6,590 bases of DNA from positions 1 through 6,590 of the forward strand of contig WAOY01000055.1 of NCBI GenBank assembly GCA_015520985.1. The letters are read 5' to 3'. This document shows positions 1-6,196 of this stretch, one piece after another. Made by a program: the position numbers and the translations under genes. The notes below the pieces were generated by a model that saw nothing but the letters and a program-made list of their open reading frames with translations, was not told the origin of the DNA and did no database searches. The stretch is from DHVE2 group archaeon. GTDB taxonomy: Archaea; Thermoplasmatota; Thermoplasmata; Thermoplasmatales; Aciduliprofundaceae. Every line of letters begins with the position of its first letter. The first letter of the stretch is position 1.

Positions 1-2
1 GC

Positions 3-560
3 GGAGAAGGGCACGCTCTGCATGGCATGGGCAGGGAGGACATAGACGCCAGGATGCTGGGAAACGGGAGGCCTTTCATAATTGAGATAAAGAGACCCAG
101 GAGGAGAAAGGTGGATTTGGGGAGGTTGATGAGGGAGGTGAACTCCTCTGGAAAGGTGGAGATTTCAGAACTCAGATACGCAGAGAGGAAAGAGGTAGCG
201 GAGATAAAATCCGCGGAGCCGATGAAGAGGTACAGGGTTGGAATCCAGGTGGATGCAGATGATGAGGAGATAAAAAAAGCCATAGATGGACTCATAGGTG
301 AGATATCGCAGAGAACGCCATCCAGAGTGAAGCACAGGAGAGCGGATAAGGTGAGGAGGAAGAGGGTTTATGAAATAAAGCTCATTGGAAGAGAGGATGA
401 TTCTTGGGTTTTGGAGGTTCTGGCTCAGAGTGGGACCTACATAAAGGAGCTTATGCACGGAGATGATGGAAGAACAAGGCCCAGTTTGGCTGAACTATTG
501 GGAAAGGAGGTCAAGGTTCTCTGGCTCGATGTGATTGAGATTCTAGATGAGAAAAAATAA
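3..560 (+). CDS. pus10: tRNA pseudouridine synthase Pus10, C-terminal part (5' end outside window)
   Basis: Pus10 converts uridine 54 and/or 55 in the T-loop of archaeal tRNA to pseudouridine without a guide RNA. The frame is open to the left edge, reading GEGHALHG before the first ATG at 27, so that ATG is internal and the gene is cut by the window. The block GREDIDARMLG followed by GRPF is the Pus10 signature. The catalytic Asp of the family lies in it, most likely the second D. A second family block, SGTYIKELMHGDDGRTRPS, lies near the C-terminus and is followed by the closing LDVIEI strand. About 185 residues are visible of a protein that is usually around 400. The missing part should hold the THUMP-like RNA-binding domain. 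The stop overlaps the next gene by 14 bases, so the two are probably co-transcribed. The family call is firm; which of positions 54 and 55 it modifies cannot be read from the sequence. Confidence 0.93.
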   Translation, partial: GEGHALHGMGREDIDARMLGNGRPFIIEIKRPRRRKVDLGRLMREVNSSGKVEISELRYAERKEVAEIKSAEPMKRYRVGIQVDADDEEIKKAIDGLIGEISQRTPSRVKHRRADKVRRKRVYEIKLIGREDDSWVLEVLAQSGTYIKELMHGDDGRTRPSLAELLGKEVKVLWLDVIEILDEKK

Positions 561-1647
561 TAACCTCCAAGCCCATGCCAAGGTTATGTCCTTGCTGATG
601 AAGGGAAGGGAGATACTATCCTTCATAACATCCATAGTGATTTTAGTCTTCGTGCTCATTCTTCTGGGATACCTGCTGTACAGCGTTGTTTACGTGGCTC
701 CATATATGGATAGCAGCGATTTCATGATCCCAATTTACATCCTCGTTGGAGTCCCCCTCCTCCTATTCTGGTTGCTTGGTCTCTCCGCCTTCGTCTGGTA
801 CTCCCTCCTCGTCTTAATCATATCTCTCTCAGGTTTTCTCATACTATACTTTGGAGCCCTTCCTTACTACAGCAATTTCTTCAAGAATCCATTTAACGGG
901 AAAGATTTCTCATTCAAGCAGCTGGGTGAGGTTTACGCCCTGAACCTATTCTTCAGCGTTCTCGTGGTCTTCCTGATGAGATTGATAAACTACACTCCCA
1001 CAACTCCCGGCATAGGCGAGTACCCCCTTTACTCTCAGATCCTCCTCCTTGTTCACGCCTCCGTTTACGAAGAGATTGTAACTAGGTTGGTTTACCTGGG
1101 TCTGCCCCTTTACATAATCTACGCCATGAGGGGCAGGAAACTGAGTGGCTGGAACATCTTTGGAGGATACGGCAAGGTAGACAATGTTGCCGCTGTCTTC
1201 ATGGTCATATCCGCCCTTCTATTCGCCTTCGCCCATGTCCCCTCCTGGAGCTGGTGGAAGATGATTCCCACCTTCGTAGGTGGCCTCGTGCTCGCCTATC
1301 TCTATGTGAAGTACGGAATTCACGCATCCATCATGCTTCACTTCATGATAGATTTCCTGAGCATTCCCATGAGCTTCTCTCCAATCTGGGAGCTCACATT
1401 CACGGTGTTCATAATCTTCTTCATCGTAGCGGGGCTCTTCTTCTTCATCTCCTACTCTCACAGAGCAGTGCTTTACTTCACTGGGAAAAAGGAAAAGGAG
1501 GAGGAAAAGCCAAGGGAGGAAGAGGTGCATCCCTGGATAAACCTAAGATGTCCCAACTGTGGTGGAGATGTCTTTCAATTTGTGGATGAGGAAACGCTAA
1601 GATGCCTGAACTGCGGAACGGAGATAAAAATAGAGAAGAAATCATAG
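547..1647 (+). CDS. CPBP-family (Rce1/Abi-like) intramembrane metalloprotease with C-terminal zinc ribbon
   Basis: A polytopic membrane protein of 366 residues with roughly eight or nine hydrophobic segments between residues 26 and 303. All three CPBP/Abi motifs are present: EEIVTR (E175, E176, R180), FAFAH (F226, H230) and HFMID (H265, D269). In the family these glutamates and histidines form the intramembrane active site, as in the CAAX protease Rce1. After the last membrane segment come a charged linker (about 313-327, rich in K and E) and a four-cysteine zinc ribbon, CPNC (335-338) and CLNC (353-356). The ribbon is not part of the standard CPBP domain and is probably cytoplasmic. The ATG at 547 lies inside the end of pus10 (14-base overlap). 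Methionines at residues 14 and 18 are possible later starts, and no start has a strong Shine-Dalgarno site. The substrate is unknown; prenyl-protein processing or another membrane-protein cleavage is possible. Confidence 0.88.
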   Translation: MRKNNNLQAHAKVMSLLMKGREILSFITSIVILVFVLILLGYLLYSVVYVAPYMDSSDFMIPIYILVGVPLLLFWLLGLSAFVWYSLLVLIISLSGFLILYFGALPYYSNFFKNPFNGKDFSFKQLGEVYALNLFFSVLVVFLMRLINYTPTTPGIGEYPLYSQILLLVHASVYEEIVTRLVYLGLPLYIIYAMRGRKLSGWNIFGGYGKVDNVAAVFMVISALLFAFAHVPSWSWWKMIPTFVGGLVLAYLYVKYGIHASIMLHFMIDFLSIPMSFSPIWELTFTVFIIFFIVAGLFFFISYSHRAVLYFTGKKEKEEEKPREEEVHPWINLRCPNCGGDVFQFVDEETLRCLNCGTEIKIEKKS

Positions 1648-2019
1648 GTTCCGTGTGTTCGGCGCAATCCTCTCTATGAGCTCCCTAAGGTTCTCACCCC
1701 TGATTTTTATTCTTATGCTTCCAAGGGCCACATTCCCCACGGAGAAATTCACCCTGCCAACGTATGCGGCTTGCTTGCTCACCTCGAAAGCCACTTCATT
1801 TTCGTATAGATTCCCAAGTAGAACCGCCCTGGCTGAATCTCTTATCCTCTGCTCCCTCAGGAGCTTTGCGAAGTTCTCAATGTCCTGTGCCCTCCCCACG
1901 AGCTCCTCCCCCATTACCTCAATTTCCACATCTGGAAAGAGATTAAGTATGGCCCTTCTCACCTTCTCCACGTCTTCCGTTGGATAAACCTTGGTCCTTA
2001 TCTCTATCTCTAAACCCAT
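1642..2019 (-). CDS. UPF0201 family protein, RNA-binding-like
   Basis: A soluble protein of 125 residues. The N-terminal VYPTEDVEKVRRAI (11-24), the REQRIRDSAR segment (55-64) and the KQAAYVGRVNF block (82-92) followed by LGSIRI match the archaeal UPF0201 family, often named RNA-binding protein from its fold. The biochemical role of the family is not established, and I know of no catalytic residues. It is the last gene of the unit TIM-barrel/hexuloisomerase/UPF0201 and starts 10 bases inside the preceding gene, with a strong Shine-Dalgarno site before the ATG. Its stop codon overlaps the end of the convergent CPBP protease gene by six bases. Full family length, no sign of damage. Confidence 0.85.
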   Translation of the reverse strand: MGLEIEIRTKVYPTEDVEKVRRAILNLFPDVEIEVMGEELVGRAQDIENFAKLLREQRIRDSARAVLLGNLYENEVAFEVSKQAAYVGRVNFSVGNVALGSIRIKIRGENLRELIERIAPNTRNL

Positions 2020-2549
2020 ATGGCGTGCCTCCTCCTCATGTCCTCCTCAGTTTGACCAAGGAAAGTCATAAGATGGGCGATGATGGAATCCAGCAGGATT
2101 ACGGCGCTGTCCTCAAACAGTGTGCCCAGAGGGGCAAGATGTGATTTCTCATTCCGCACATTCAAGATTATCTTCAGGTCTGCATTCTTGGCCAGGGGGG
2201 AATTCTCCCTGGAGGTTATGGCTATCACGCTAGCTCCTATCCTCTTTGCAATGTCCTCAACGAGAAGCGTGGATTTTGTTCTCCCCGTGTTCGATATGAG
2301 AACCACGAGGTCCTCGGGGTTCACCACAGGGGTTATGGTCTCTCCCACGAAGTACGCCACGAGACCGAGCTGAACCAGGCGCATGGCGAAGAACTTGCCC
2401 ACGAGCCCGGAGCGCCCGGAGCCATAGACAAAAATCTGCTTTGCAGAGGTTATGAGCTTCACCGCCTCCTCAATGCTCTTCTCTAGCACATCAAGGGAGC
2501 GTCTTATGTGCTCCAGTATGTATCTGTATGCCTCTGAGAACATGCGCAT
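2010..2549 (-). CDS. hxlB: 6-phospho-3-hexuloisomerase (SIS domain)
   Basis: Interconverts D-arabino-hex-3-ulose 6-phosphate and fructose 6-phosphate. In many archaea, together with hexulose-phosphate synthase, this runs as a reverse ribulose monophosphate pathway to supply ribulose 5-phosphate. The whole protein of about 180 residues is one SIS domain. Counted from the upstream GTG, the sugar-phosphate loop is YGSGRSGLVG (43-52), followed by FAMRL, VGETITP (69-75) and ISNTGRT (86-92). GTLFEDSA (143-150) and the terminal RRRH (173-176) match the family's end. Translation can start at GTG 2552, ATG 2549 or ATG 2543; ATG 2549 gives a one-base TGATG overlap with the TIM-barrel gene, while GTG 2552 gives a four-base overlap. 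No clear Shine-Dalgarno site is visible, so coupling is likely. The partner synthase is not in the window. Other SIS isomerases are possible but fit length and motifs less well. Confidence 0.88.
   Translation of the reverse strand: MRMFSEAYRYILEHIRRSLDVLEKSIEEAVKLITSAKQIFVYGSGRSGLVGKFFAMRLVQLGLVAYFVGETITPVVNPEDLVVLISNTGRTKSTLLVEDIAKRIGASVIAITSRENSPLAKNADLKIILNVRNEKSHLAPLGTLFEDSAVILLDSIIAHLMTFLGQTEEDMRRRHAIWV
2028..2037 (-). promoter_or_regulatory. Shine-Dalgarno site of the UPF0201 gene
   Basis: GAGGAGGAGG on the minus strand, 8 bases before the ATG at 2019. It sits inside the hexuloisomerase gene and is formed by the three AGG arginine codons of the conserved RRRH tail. One stretch therefore encodes the tail and sets the start of the next gene. 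Confidence 0.7.
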
Positions 2550-3553
2550 CACTTCTTCTTGGTCAGCTTCCTGGCGAGAGCTCTCTCGAGGATTGAGCGC
2601 ATGTATGCGGCGTCGTGCTCCAGAAGGGGCGAGGATGAGATTATGGTTATGTTGTACTCATTCTCCAGTATCACATTTGCCAGGTTCTCAAATTTCAAAT
2701 CCCCCTTCTTTATCGGAGCGATCATCCTCTCATTCCCGTTCTCGTAAAGCACCCCTGCGAAGTGCACGTAGTGCTCCTTTTTCCAAAAGGGAGAGATTTT
2801 ATCAAAAACCTCCTGAATCTTTGCCGAATCCTTTAGCGCTCCGTTGGTCCTTGCGTGGAGATGGGCGAAGTTCACCACGGGAACTATTCTCTTTACCTTC
2901 TTTGTGAGCTCAATGAGCTCATCCAAGCTCCCGAAGAGAATCTGCTTTCCAGAGACCTCGAAGCCAAGTGTGGGCTTCAAATCCAGCTCCTTGTACCTCT
3001 TTTTTATCTCCCTGATGTTACTGGCAACGTTCTTCATCGCCTCCTCCTTGCTGAGCTCGCCGTAGAGGCCTATGTGGTTCACCACGTACTTTGCCCCCAC
3101 CTCGTTGGCAAGTATTCCTCCCCACACTATGTAATCCATGCTCTTCTCTGTGAATTCACCGTTTGAAACCAAATCTATGTAATACGGAGTGTGTAAACTC
3201 AGCTGGACATCCAGCTCCTTGGCGAGCTCTCCCAGGGATTTGAGCTCCATGTAATTTGTGGCGAGATTCCAGGTGAGCTCGAGAACTATGTCCTCCTCCT
3301 CCAGGGTGGTGTTTATACCTATGGGCTTGTAGTTTCCCTCATCGTCTGGCCTGAGCACATCCACAATGAGAGAATCCTCCACCTCTCTCGGTGCTAACCC
3401 TGCTTCATCGTAAACGCTCCTCTCCTGGACATTCACTCTGAGAAATTGAATCTCCATGGCATGCAGACCCATTCTGTGGGTATCCTCTATGGCATCCTTC
3501 AGAGTCCGCCCTTTACACGAAAGTGGTATTCCAGCGAGACCAAAACGGTACAT
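2549..3553 (-). CDS. TIM-barrel protein, endonuclease IV / xylose isomerase-like (AP endonuclease family 2)
   Basis: A 334-residue member of the xylose isomerase-like TIM-barrel superfamily, closest in motif order to an archaeal branch related to endonuclease IV. Probable metal-site motifs in order are HTPYYIDL (H121), NHIGLYG (H160), GFEVSGK (E199), NFAHLHAR (N228, H231, H233) and HYVHFAG (H264). Three positions that normally bind metal look changed: N228 where Asp is expected, I278 where a His of the 'HLPI' type is expected, and S307 where the final Glu of 'SESP' is expected. A segment of about 50 residues (roughly 42-98) precedes the HTPYY motif and is absent from short endonuclease IV proteins. 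The start at 3553 has no Shine-Dalgarno site and lies about 30 bases from a TATA-like box, so it probably begins the transcript. It overlaps the hexuloisomerase gene, which could hint at a sugar-phosphate role rather than DNA repair; activity is not certain. Confidence 0.82.
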   Translation of the reverse strand: MYRFGLAGIPLSCKGRTLKDAIEDTHRMGLHAMEIQFLRVNVQERSVYDEAGLAPREVEDSLIVDVLRPDDEGNYKPIGINTTLEEEDIVLELTWNLATNYMELKSLGELAKELDVQLSLHTPYYIDLVSNGEFTEKSMDYIVWGGILANEVGAKYVVNHIGLYGELSKEEAMKNVASNIREIKKRYKELDLKPTLGFEVSGKQILFGSLDELIELTKKVKRIVPVVNFAHLHARTNGALKDSAKIQEVFDKISPFWKKEHYVHFAGVLYENGNERMIAPIKKGDLKFENLANVILENEYNITIISSSPLLEHDAAYMRSILERALARKLTKKK

Positions 3554-3576
3554 CTGTGCATGTATTGCGTGGAGAG

Positions 3577-3588
3577 TAATAATATTTT
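3577..3588 (-). promoter_or_regulatory. TATA-like promoter of the TIM-barrel/hexuloisomerase/UPF0201 unit
   Basis: The minus strand reads AAAATATTATTA here, an AT-rich box in the 51-base gap after the formate ligase gene. Its centre is about 30 bases before the ATG at 3553. With the usual archaeal spacing, transcription would start within a few bases of that ATG, giving almost no leader, which fits the absence of a Shine-Dalgarno site. Read from composition and spacing only. Confidence 0.5.
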
Positions 3589-3591
3589 CGC

Positions 3592-3604
3592 AGAAAAAGG
3601 GAAA
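3592..3604 (-). terminator. T-rich terminator after the formate-tetrahydrofolate ligase gene
   Basis: Directly after the TAA stop the minus strand reads TTTCCCTTTTTCT. Euryarchaeal transcription commonly ends at such T-rich stretches without a hairpin, and none is evident here. It abuts the next promoter, consistent with separate transcription units. Confidence 0.42.
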
Positions 3605-5215
3605 TTAGCGGAGGCCCGTTATCATGCCCCCATCTGTCAAATCTATGCTCTCCGCCGCAGGCTTGCTGGGCAGTCCCGGCATCGTTGAAATATCCCCTAA
3701 GAGGGGCACTATGAAGCCCGCGCCGGAGGATATCTTCAGGCGGCGCACGGTGATGGTGAAATTCTCTGGAGCCCCCAGCAACTTGGGATTGTCGCTGAGG
3801 GAGTACTGCGTTTTGGCCATGCAGATGTAGAAGTCGTCGAAACCCATCTTCTCCACCAACTTGAGGTCCCTCTTCGCCTTGAGGTCCCAGTCCACGCCGT
3901 CCGCCCCATAAATCTCGGTTGCAATTGCCTCTATCTTCTCCCTCACCGGCTCGTCCAGTTTGTAGGTGAAGTTGGGCTTGCGAGGCTCTATATCCATGAG
4001 GTGCTTTGCGATCTCCACGCCTCCCTCGCCGCCCTGCGCGAAGACCTCGCTCACGGCGAACTTCACGTTCATATCCTCCACAAGCTCTTGCAGTTTGCTT
4101 ATCTCCCTGTCCGTGTCCTGGGGGAAGTGGTTTATCGCCACGACAGGCTCGAATCCTAGCTTGCGCACGATCTCGATGTGCCTCTGCAGGTTCGCGGCGC
4201 CCTTCTCCAGTGCCTCTATATTCTCCTCCGCAAGGTGCTTCTTCTTCACCCCACCGTGGTACTTGAGGGCCTTAACAGTAGCGACTAGAACTGCGCCGCT
4301 TATCTCGAAGTCTCCGATGCGGGATACGATGTTCACGAACTTCTCGGCGCCAAGGTCCGAGCCGAAGCCCGCCTCGGTGACGAGGTAATCGGAGTAGCGC
4401 ATCCCTATCTCATCCGCAAGTATGGAATTGTGCCCGTGGGCAATGTTCGCAAAGGGTCCAGCGTGCACAATCGCAGGTGTACCCTCCGATGTCTGCACGA
4501 GGTTCGGAAGCAATGCATCCCTCAAGACAGCGGCCATCGCACCCACTACCTTGAAATCCCTGGCGAAAACCGGCGTCTTGTCGTTGCGGAATCCCACGAG
4601 GATGTTCGCGAGCCTCTCCTTCAACTCGCGGTAACTCTTCGTTATCGCTATTATCGCGGATATTTCGCTTGCAGAGGTGATTTCGAAGAAGTCCTCCATT
4701 ATCGCCCCGCCATTATCTCCCATGCCCACTATTACTTTTCTCAGCTCCCTGGCGTTGAGGTCCAGGACGCGGCCCCAGAGTATCTTCTTCCTGTCGAGGC
4801 AGGGCTCTATGTCGTGGTATATGGCGTTGTTCACAACAGTCGATAGGAGATTATGCGCTACCTGAATCGCGTGGAAGTCGCCGGTGAAGTGCAGATTGAT
4901 CTCGTCGCTGGGCTCAACGGTGCTCTTTCCCCCTCCGGTCCCGCCGCCCTTGATGCCGAAAACCGGCCCCAATGAGGGCTCGCGGAGCGTGACGATGCTC
5001 TTCTTTCCGAGTTTCCAGAAGGCCATGGAAGTCCCTATTGAAGTCGTCGTCTTCCCCTCTCCGAAGGGAGTGGGATTGATTGCGGTTACCAGAATAACCT
5101 TTCCCCTGCGATCCTTCTTCCATATCTCCTCGAGGGGAATCTTCGCCTTGTTGTTCCCGTACGGGATTATGTTCTCTATCCCTATGTCCTTTGCCACCTC
5201 ATTTATCGGCCTCAT
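3605..5215 (-). CDS. fhs: Formate-tetrahydrofolate ligase
   Basis: Makes 10-formyltetrahydrofolate from formate, ATP and tetrahydrofolate through formyl phosphate, feeding purine synthesis and other C1 reactions in the cytoplasm. Residues are counted from the longer start at 5227 (540 aa). The nucleotide-binding loop is TPFGEGKTTT (53-62), followed by REPSLGPVFGIKGG (82-95) and DEINLHFTGDFHAI (108-121). NHFPQDTD (366-373) and SEVFAQGGEGG (393-403) form the folate-site region, and MPGLPSKPAA (516-525) is the C-terminal signature. The protein is full length and intact. I chose the second ATG (5215; 536 aa, starting MRPINEVAKD) because a TATA-like box is centred 26 bases before it, ideal for a leaderless transcript. 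From ATG 5227 the spacing is only 14, and neither start has a Shine-Dalgarno site. The folate-site Trp usual in bacteria is Phe (F396). The gene stands alone between a promoter and a T-rich terminator, and sampled lines are more GC-rich than the left half of the window. Confidence 0.95.
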   Translation of the reverse strand: MRPINEVAKDIGIENIIPYGNNKAKIPLEEIWKKDRRGKVILVTAINPTPFGEGKTTTSIGTSMAFWKLGKKSIVTLREPSLGPVFGIKGGGTGGGKSTVEPSDEINLHFTGDFHAIQVAHNLLSTVVNNAIYHDIEPCLDRKKILWGRVLDLNARELRKVIVGMGDNGGAIMEDFFEITSASEISAIIAITKSYRELKERLANILVGFRNDKTPVFARDFKVVGAMAAVLRDALLPNLVQTSEGTPAIVHAGPFANIAHGHNSILADEIGMRYSDYLVTEAGFGSDLGAEKFVNIVSRIGDFEISGAVLVATVKALKYHGGVKKKHLAEENIEALEKGAANLQRHIEIVRKLGFEPVVAINHFPQDTDREISKLQELVEDMNVKFAVSEVFAQGGEGGVEIAKHLMDIEPRKPNFTYKLDEPVREKIEAIATEIYGADGVDWDLKAKRDLKLVEKMGFDDFYICMAKTQYSLSDNPKLLGAPENFTITVRRLKISSGAGFIVPLLGDISTMPGLPSKPAAESIDLTDGGMITGLR

Positions 5216-5237
5216 GGTGAGCCGCATGTCGCCGTGG

Positions 5238-5244
5238 TATTTAA
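5238..5244 (-). promoter_or_regulatory. TATA-like box of the formate-tetrahydrofolate ligase gene
   Basis: TTAAATA on the minus strand, preceded by an A-rich ATCAAATC that could serve as the TFB recognition element. It lies in the 41-base gap after the PAC2 gene, and its centre (5241) is 26 bases from the ATG at 5215. No T-rich terminator is visible between the PAC2 stop and this box, so some read-through from upstream is possible. Confidence 0.58.
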
Positions 5245-5268
5245 GATTTGATGCACAGAAGTGTGTAA

Positions 5269-6033
5269 TTACCCTATGTAGCCGAGGTCCTCCCTCTGCT
5301 CGCTCTCCTGCTTCATCTCCTCTTCCTTCAGCTGCGAGGTTATCTCGCCTATCTCCTCCGAGCGGAACTTAAGTTCCTCCATGTCCAGATCGAGATCGAA
5401 GTACTCCTTCACTATCTGCACAACGAAGTAGGCGCTGCGGGGATCGGAGAAGTACCCTGAGGTCTCTCCCATTATGCACACACCCTCCATACCGAATATC
5501 TCCATCCCCAGGCCCAGGAGGAGTCCCGCCGCTCCTACTATGCCCCCGGAGGGCTCCGTCTCGGAGAAGTAGACTCCGTACTCCTTCATCTCCTTCACCA
5601 GTTCCTGATTCGTCGCGGCCCCAAATATCCGCGGCTTATCCGCCAGGCGCCCGGTTCCGTATCCCCCCAGGGTGAATATCTTCTTGACCCCGAATTCCTT
5701 CGCAATCTCGAGGACTTTGTACGACAGCTCGTACTGCCCCTCCGAGCTCATCCCCTGGTAATCGCCCACGAGGAATATGAGGTCGTTCCTCCCCTTGGGG
5801 TCCTTGTAGTACCAGAGCTGATTCCTCACGAGATAAAGGGTTCCATCGCCCTTCATCAGGACCTGCGGGGGGAAGTACTTTGAGAATATCTCCACCATAA
5901 GTTTCGTGTCCAGGTTGTCCTTGAGGTATTCCGCCGCTATCTTACCAACGTTGCCCACACCTGGAAGTCCCTCAATGAGCACCGGATCCTTCAGTTCCGG
6001 CCTTTCCACGTACTTGACTATTATCGGCTCCAT
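5269..6033 (-). CDS. Proteasome assembly chaperone family protein (PAC2/PbaB-like)
   Basis: A PAC2-family protein of 254 residues, related to eukaryotic proteasome assembly chaperones and to archaeal PbaA/PbaB, which bind the 20S alpha ring. Family features: LIEGLPGVGNVGKIAAEYL (19-37), LVGDYQGMSSEGQYEL (88-103), LGGYGTG (122-128), SGGIVGAAGLLLGLG (162-176) and GETSGYF (189-195). The C-terminal 25-30 residues are highly charged and end in GYIG. This resembles the tails that other family members insert into the proteasome, although Tyr is third from last rather than second from last as in a canonical HbYX motif. The start at 6033 is supported by GAGGTGA just before it. The gene overlaps nop10 by 13 bases and closes the aIF2-alpha/nop10/PAC2 unit, a common archaeal neighbourhood. 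The exact partner complex is inferred from the family. Confidence 0.9.
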   Translation of the reverse strand: MEPIIVKYVERPELKDPVLIEGLPGVGNVGKIAAEYLKDNLDTKLMVEIFSKYFPPQVLMKGDGTLYLVRNQLWYYKDPKGRNDLIFLVGDYQGMSSEGQYELSYKVLEIAKEFGVKKIFTLGGYGTGRLADKPRIFGAATNQELVKEMKEYGVYFSETEPSGGIVGAAGLLLGLGMEIFGMEGVCIMGETSGYFSDPRSAYFVVQIVKEYFDLDLDMEELKFRSEEIGEITSQLKEEEMKQESEQREDLGYIG

Positions 6034-6194
6034 ACTTTCACCTCTCTCTTCAACCTTCTTCTGTACTCCCCGTAGCGGTCCTCGGGCGAGAATCTCGGGG
6101 GAAGAGCCTCAACCGTCGGCTCCCCGCAAACGGGACAAGAATCCTTAAGGGTGTAACGTCCACACTTCGGGCATTTTCTTATGAGGGTGTGCAT
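6021..6194 (-). CDS. nop10: H/ACA ribonucleoprotein component Nop10 (57 aa)
   Basis: Nop10 is the small core protein of archaeal H/ACA particles. It binds Cbf5 and helps position guide RNA for pseudouridylation of rRNA. The translation starts MHTLIRKCPKCGRYTL, continues DSCPVCGEPTV, and then has PPRFSPEDRYGEYRRRLKRE, the classic Nop10 pattern. Cysteines 8, 11, 20 and 23 form the N-terminal zinc ribbon of archaeal Nop10, and the C-terminal half is the helix that packs on Cbf5. The length matches the family. The ATG at 6194 follows the aIF2-alpha stop by two bases, with GAAGG (6203-6207) eight bases before it as a modest Shine-Dalgarno site. The TAA at 6021 lies 13 bases inside the PAC2 gene, so translation of the three genes is probably coupled. 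The five-residue tail after KRE carries a Trp and looks slightly longer than usual. Confidence 0.94.
   Translation of the reverse strand: MHTLIRKCPKCGRYTLKDSCPVCGEPTVEALPPRFSPEDRYGEYRRRLKREVKVWSR
6038..6044 (-). promoter_or_regulatory. Shine-Dalgarno site of the PAC2 gene
   Basis: GAGGTGA on the minus strand, ending 4 bases before the ATG at 6033. It lies within the nop10 coding sequence and fixes the PAC2 start, as expected for an internal gene of a polycistronic message. Confidence 0.65.
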
Positions 6195-6196
6195 GC

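Noticed and set aside
2452..2907. Open frame of 151 codons on the plus strand
   Set aside because: It lies opposite the end of the TIM-barrel gene and the start of the hexuloisomerase gene. Its translation is rich in Ser, Arg and Pro with no family resemblance, as expected for an antisense shadow.
3549..3564. Inverted repeat TACAT-CTGTGC-ATGTA across the start of the TIM-barrel gene, possible operator
   Set aside because: The arms are only five bases and occur once, with no second copy at another promoter. Chance is the simpler explanation.
3966..4388. Open frame of 140 codons on the plus strand
   Set aside because: It is fully antisense to the well-conserved centre of the formate ligase gene and its translation shows no recognisable domain.
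3554..5258. Shared octamer ATGCACAG/CTGTGCAT before both the TIM-barrel and formate ligase genes
   Set aside because: It lies at different distances and in opposite orientation relative to the two starts, so a common regulatory site is not supported.
4884..5372. Open frame of 162 codons on the plus strand
   Set aside because: It is antisense to the start of the formate ligase and the end of the PAC2 gene, with a low-complexity Ser/Pro-rich tail. Both real genes have clear family motifs.
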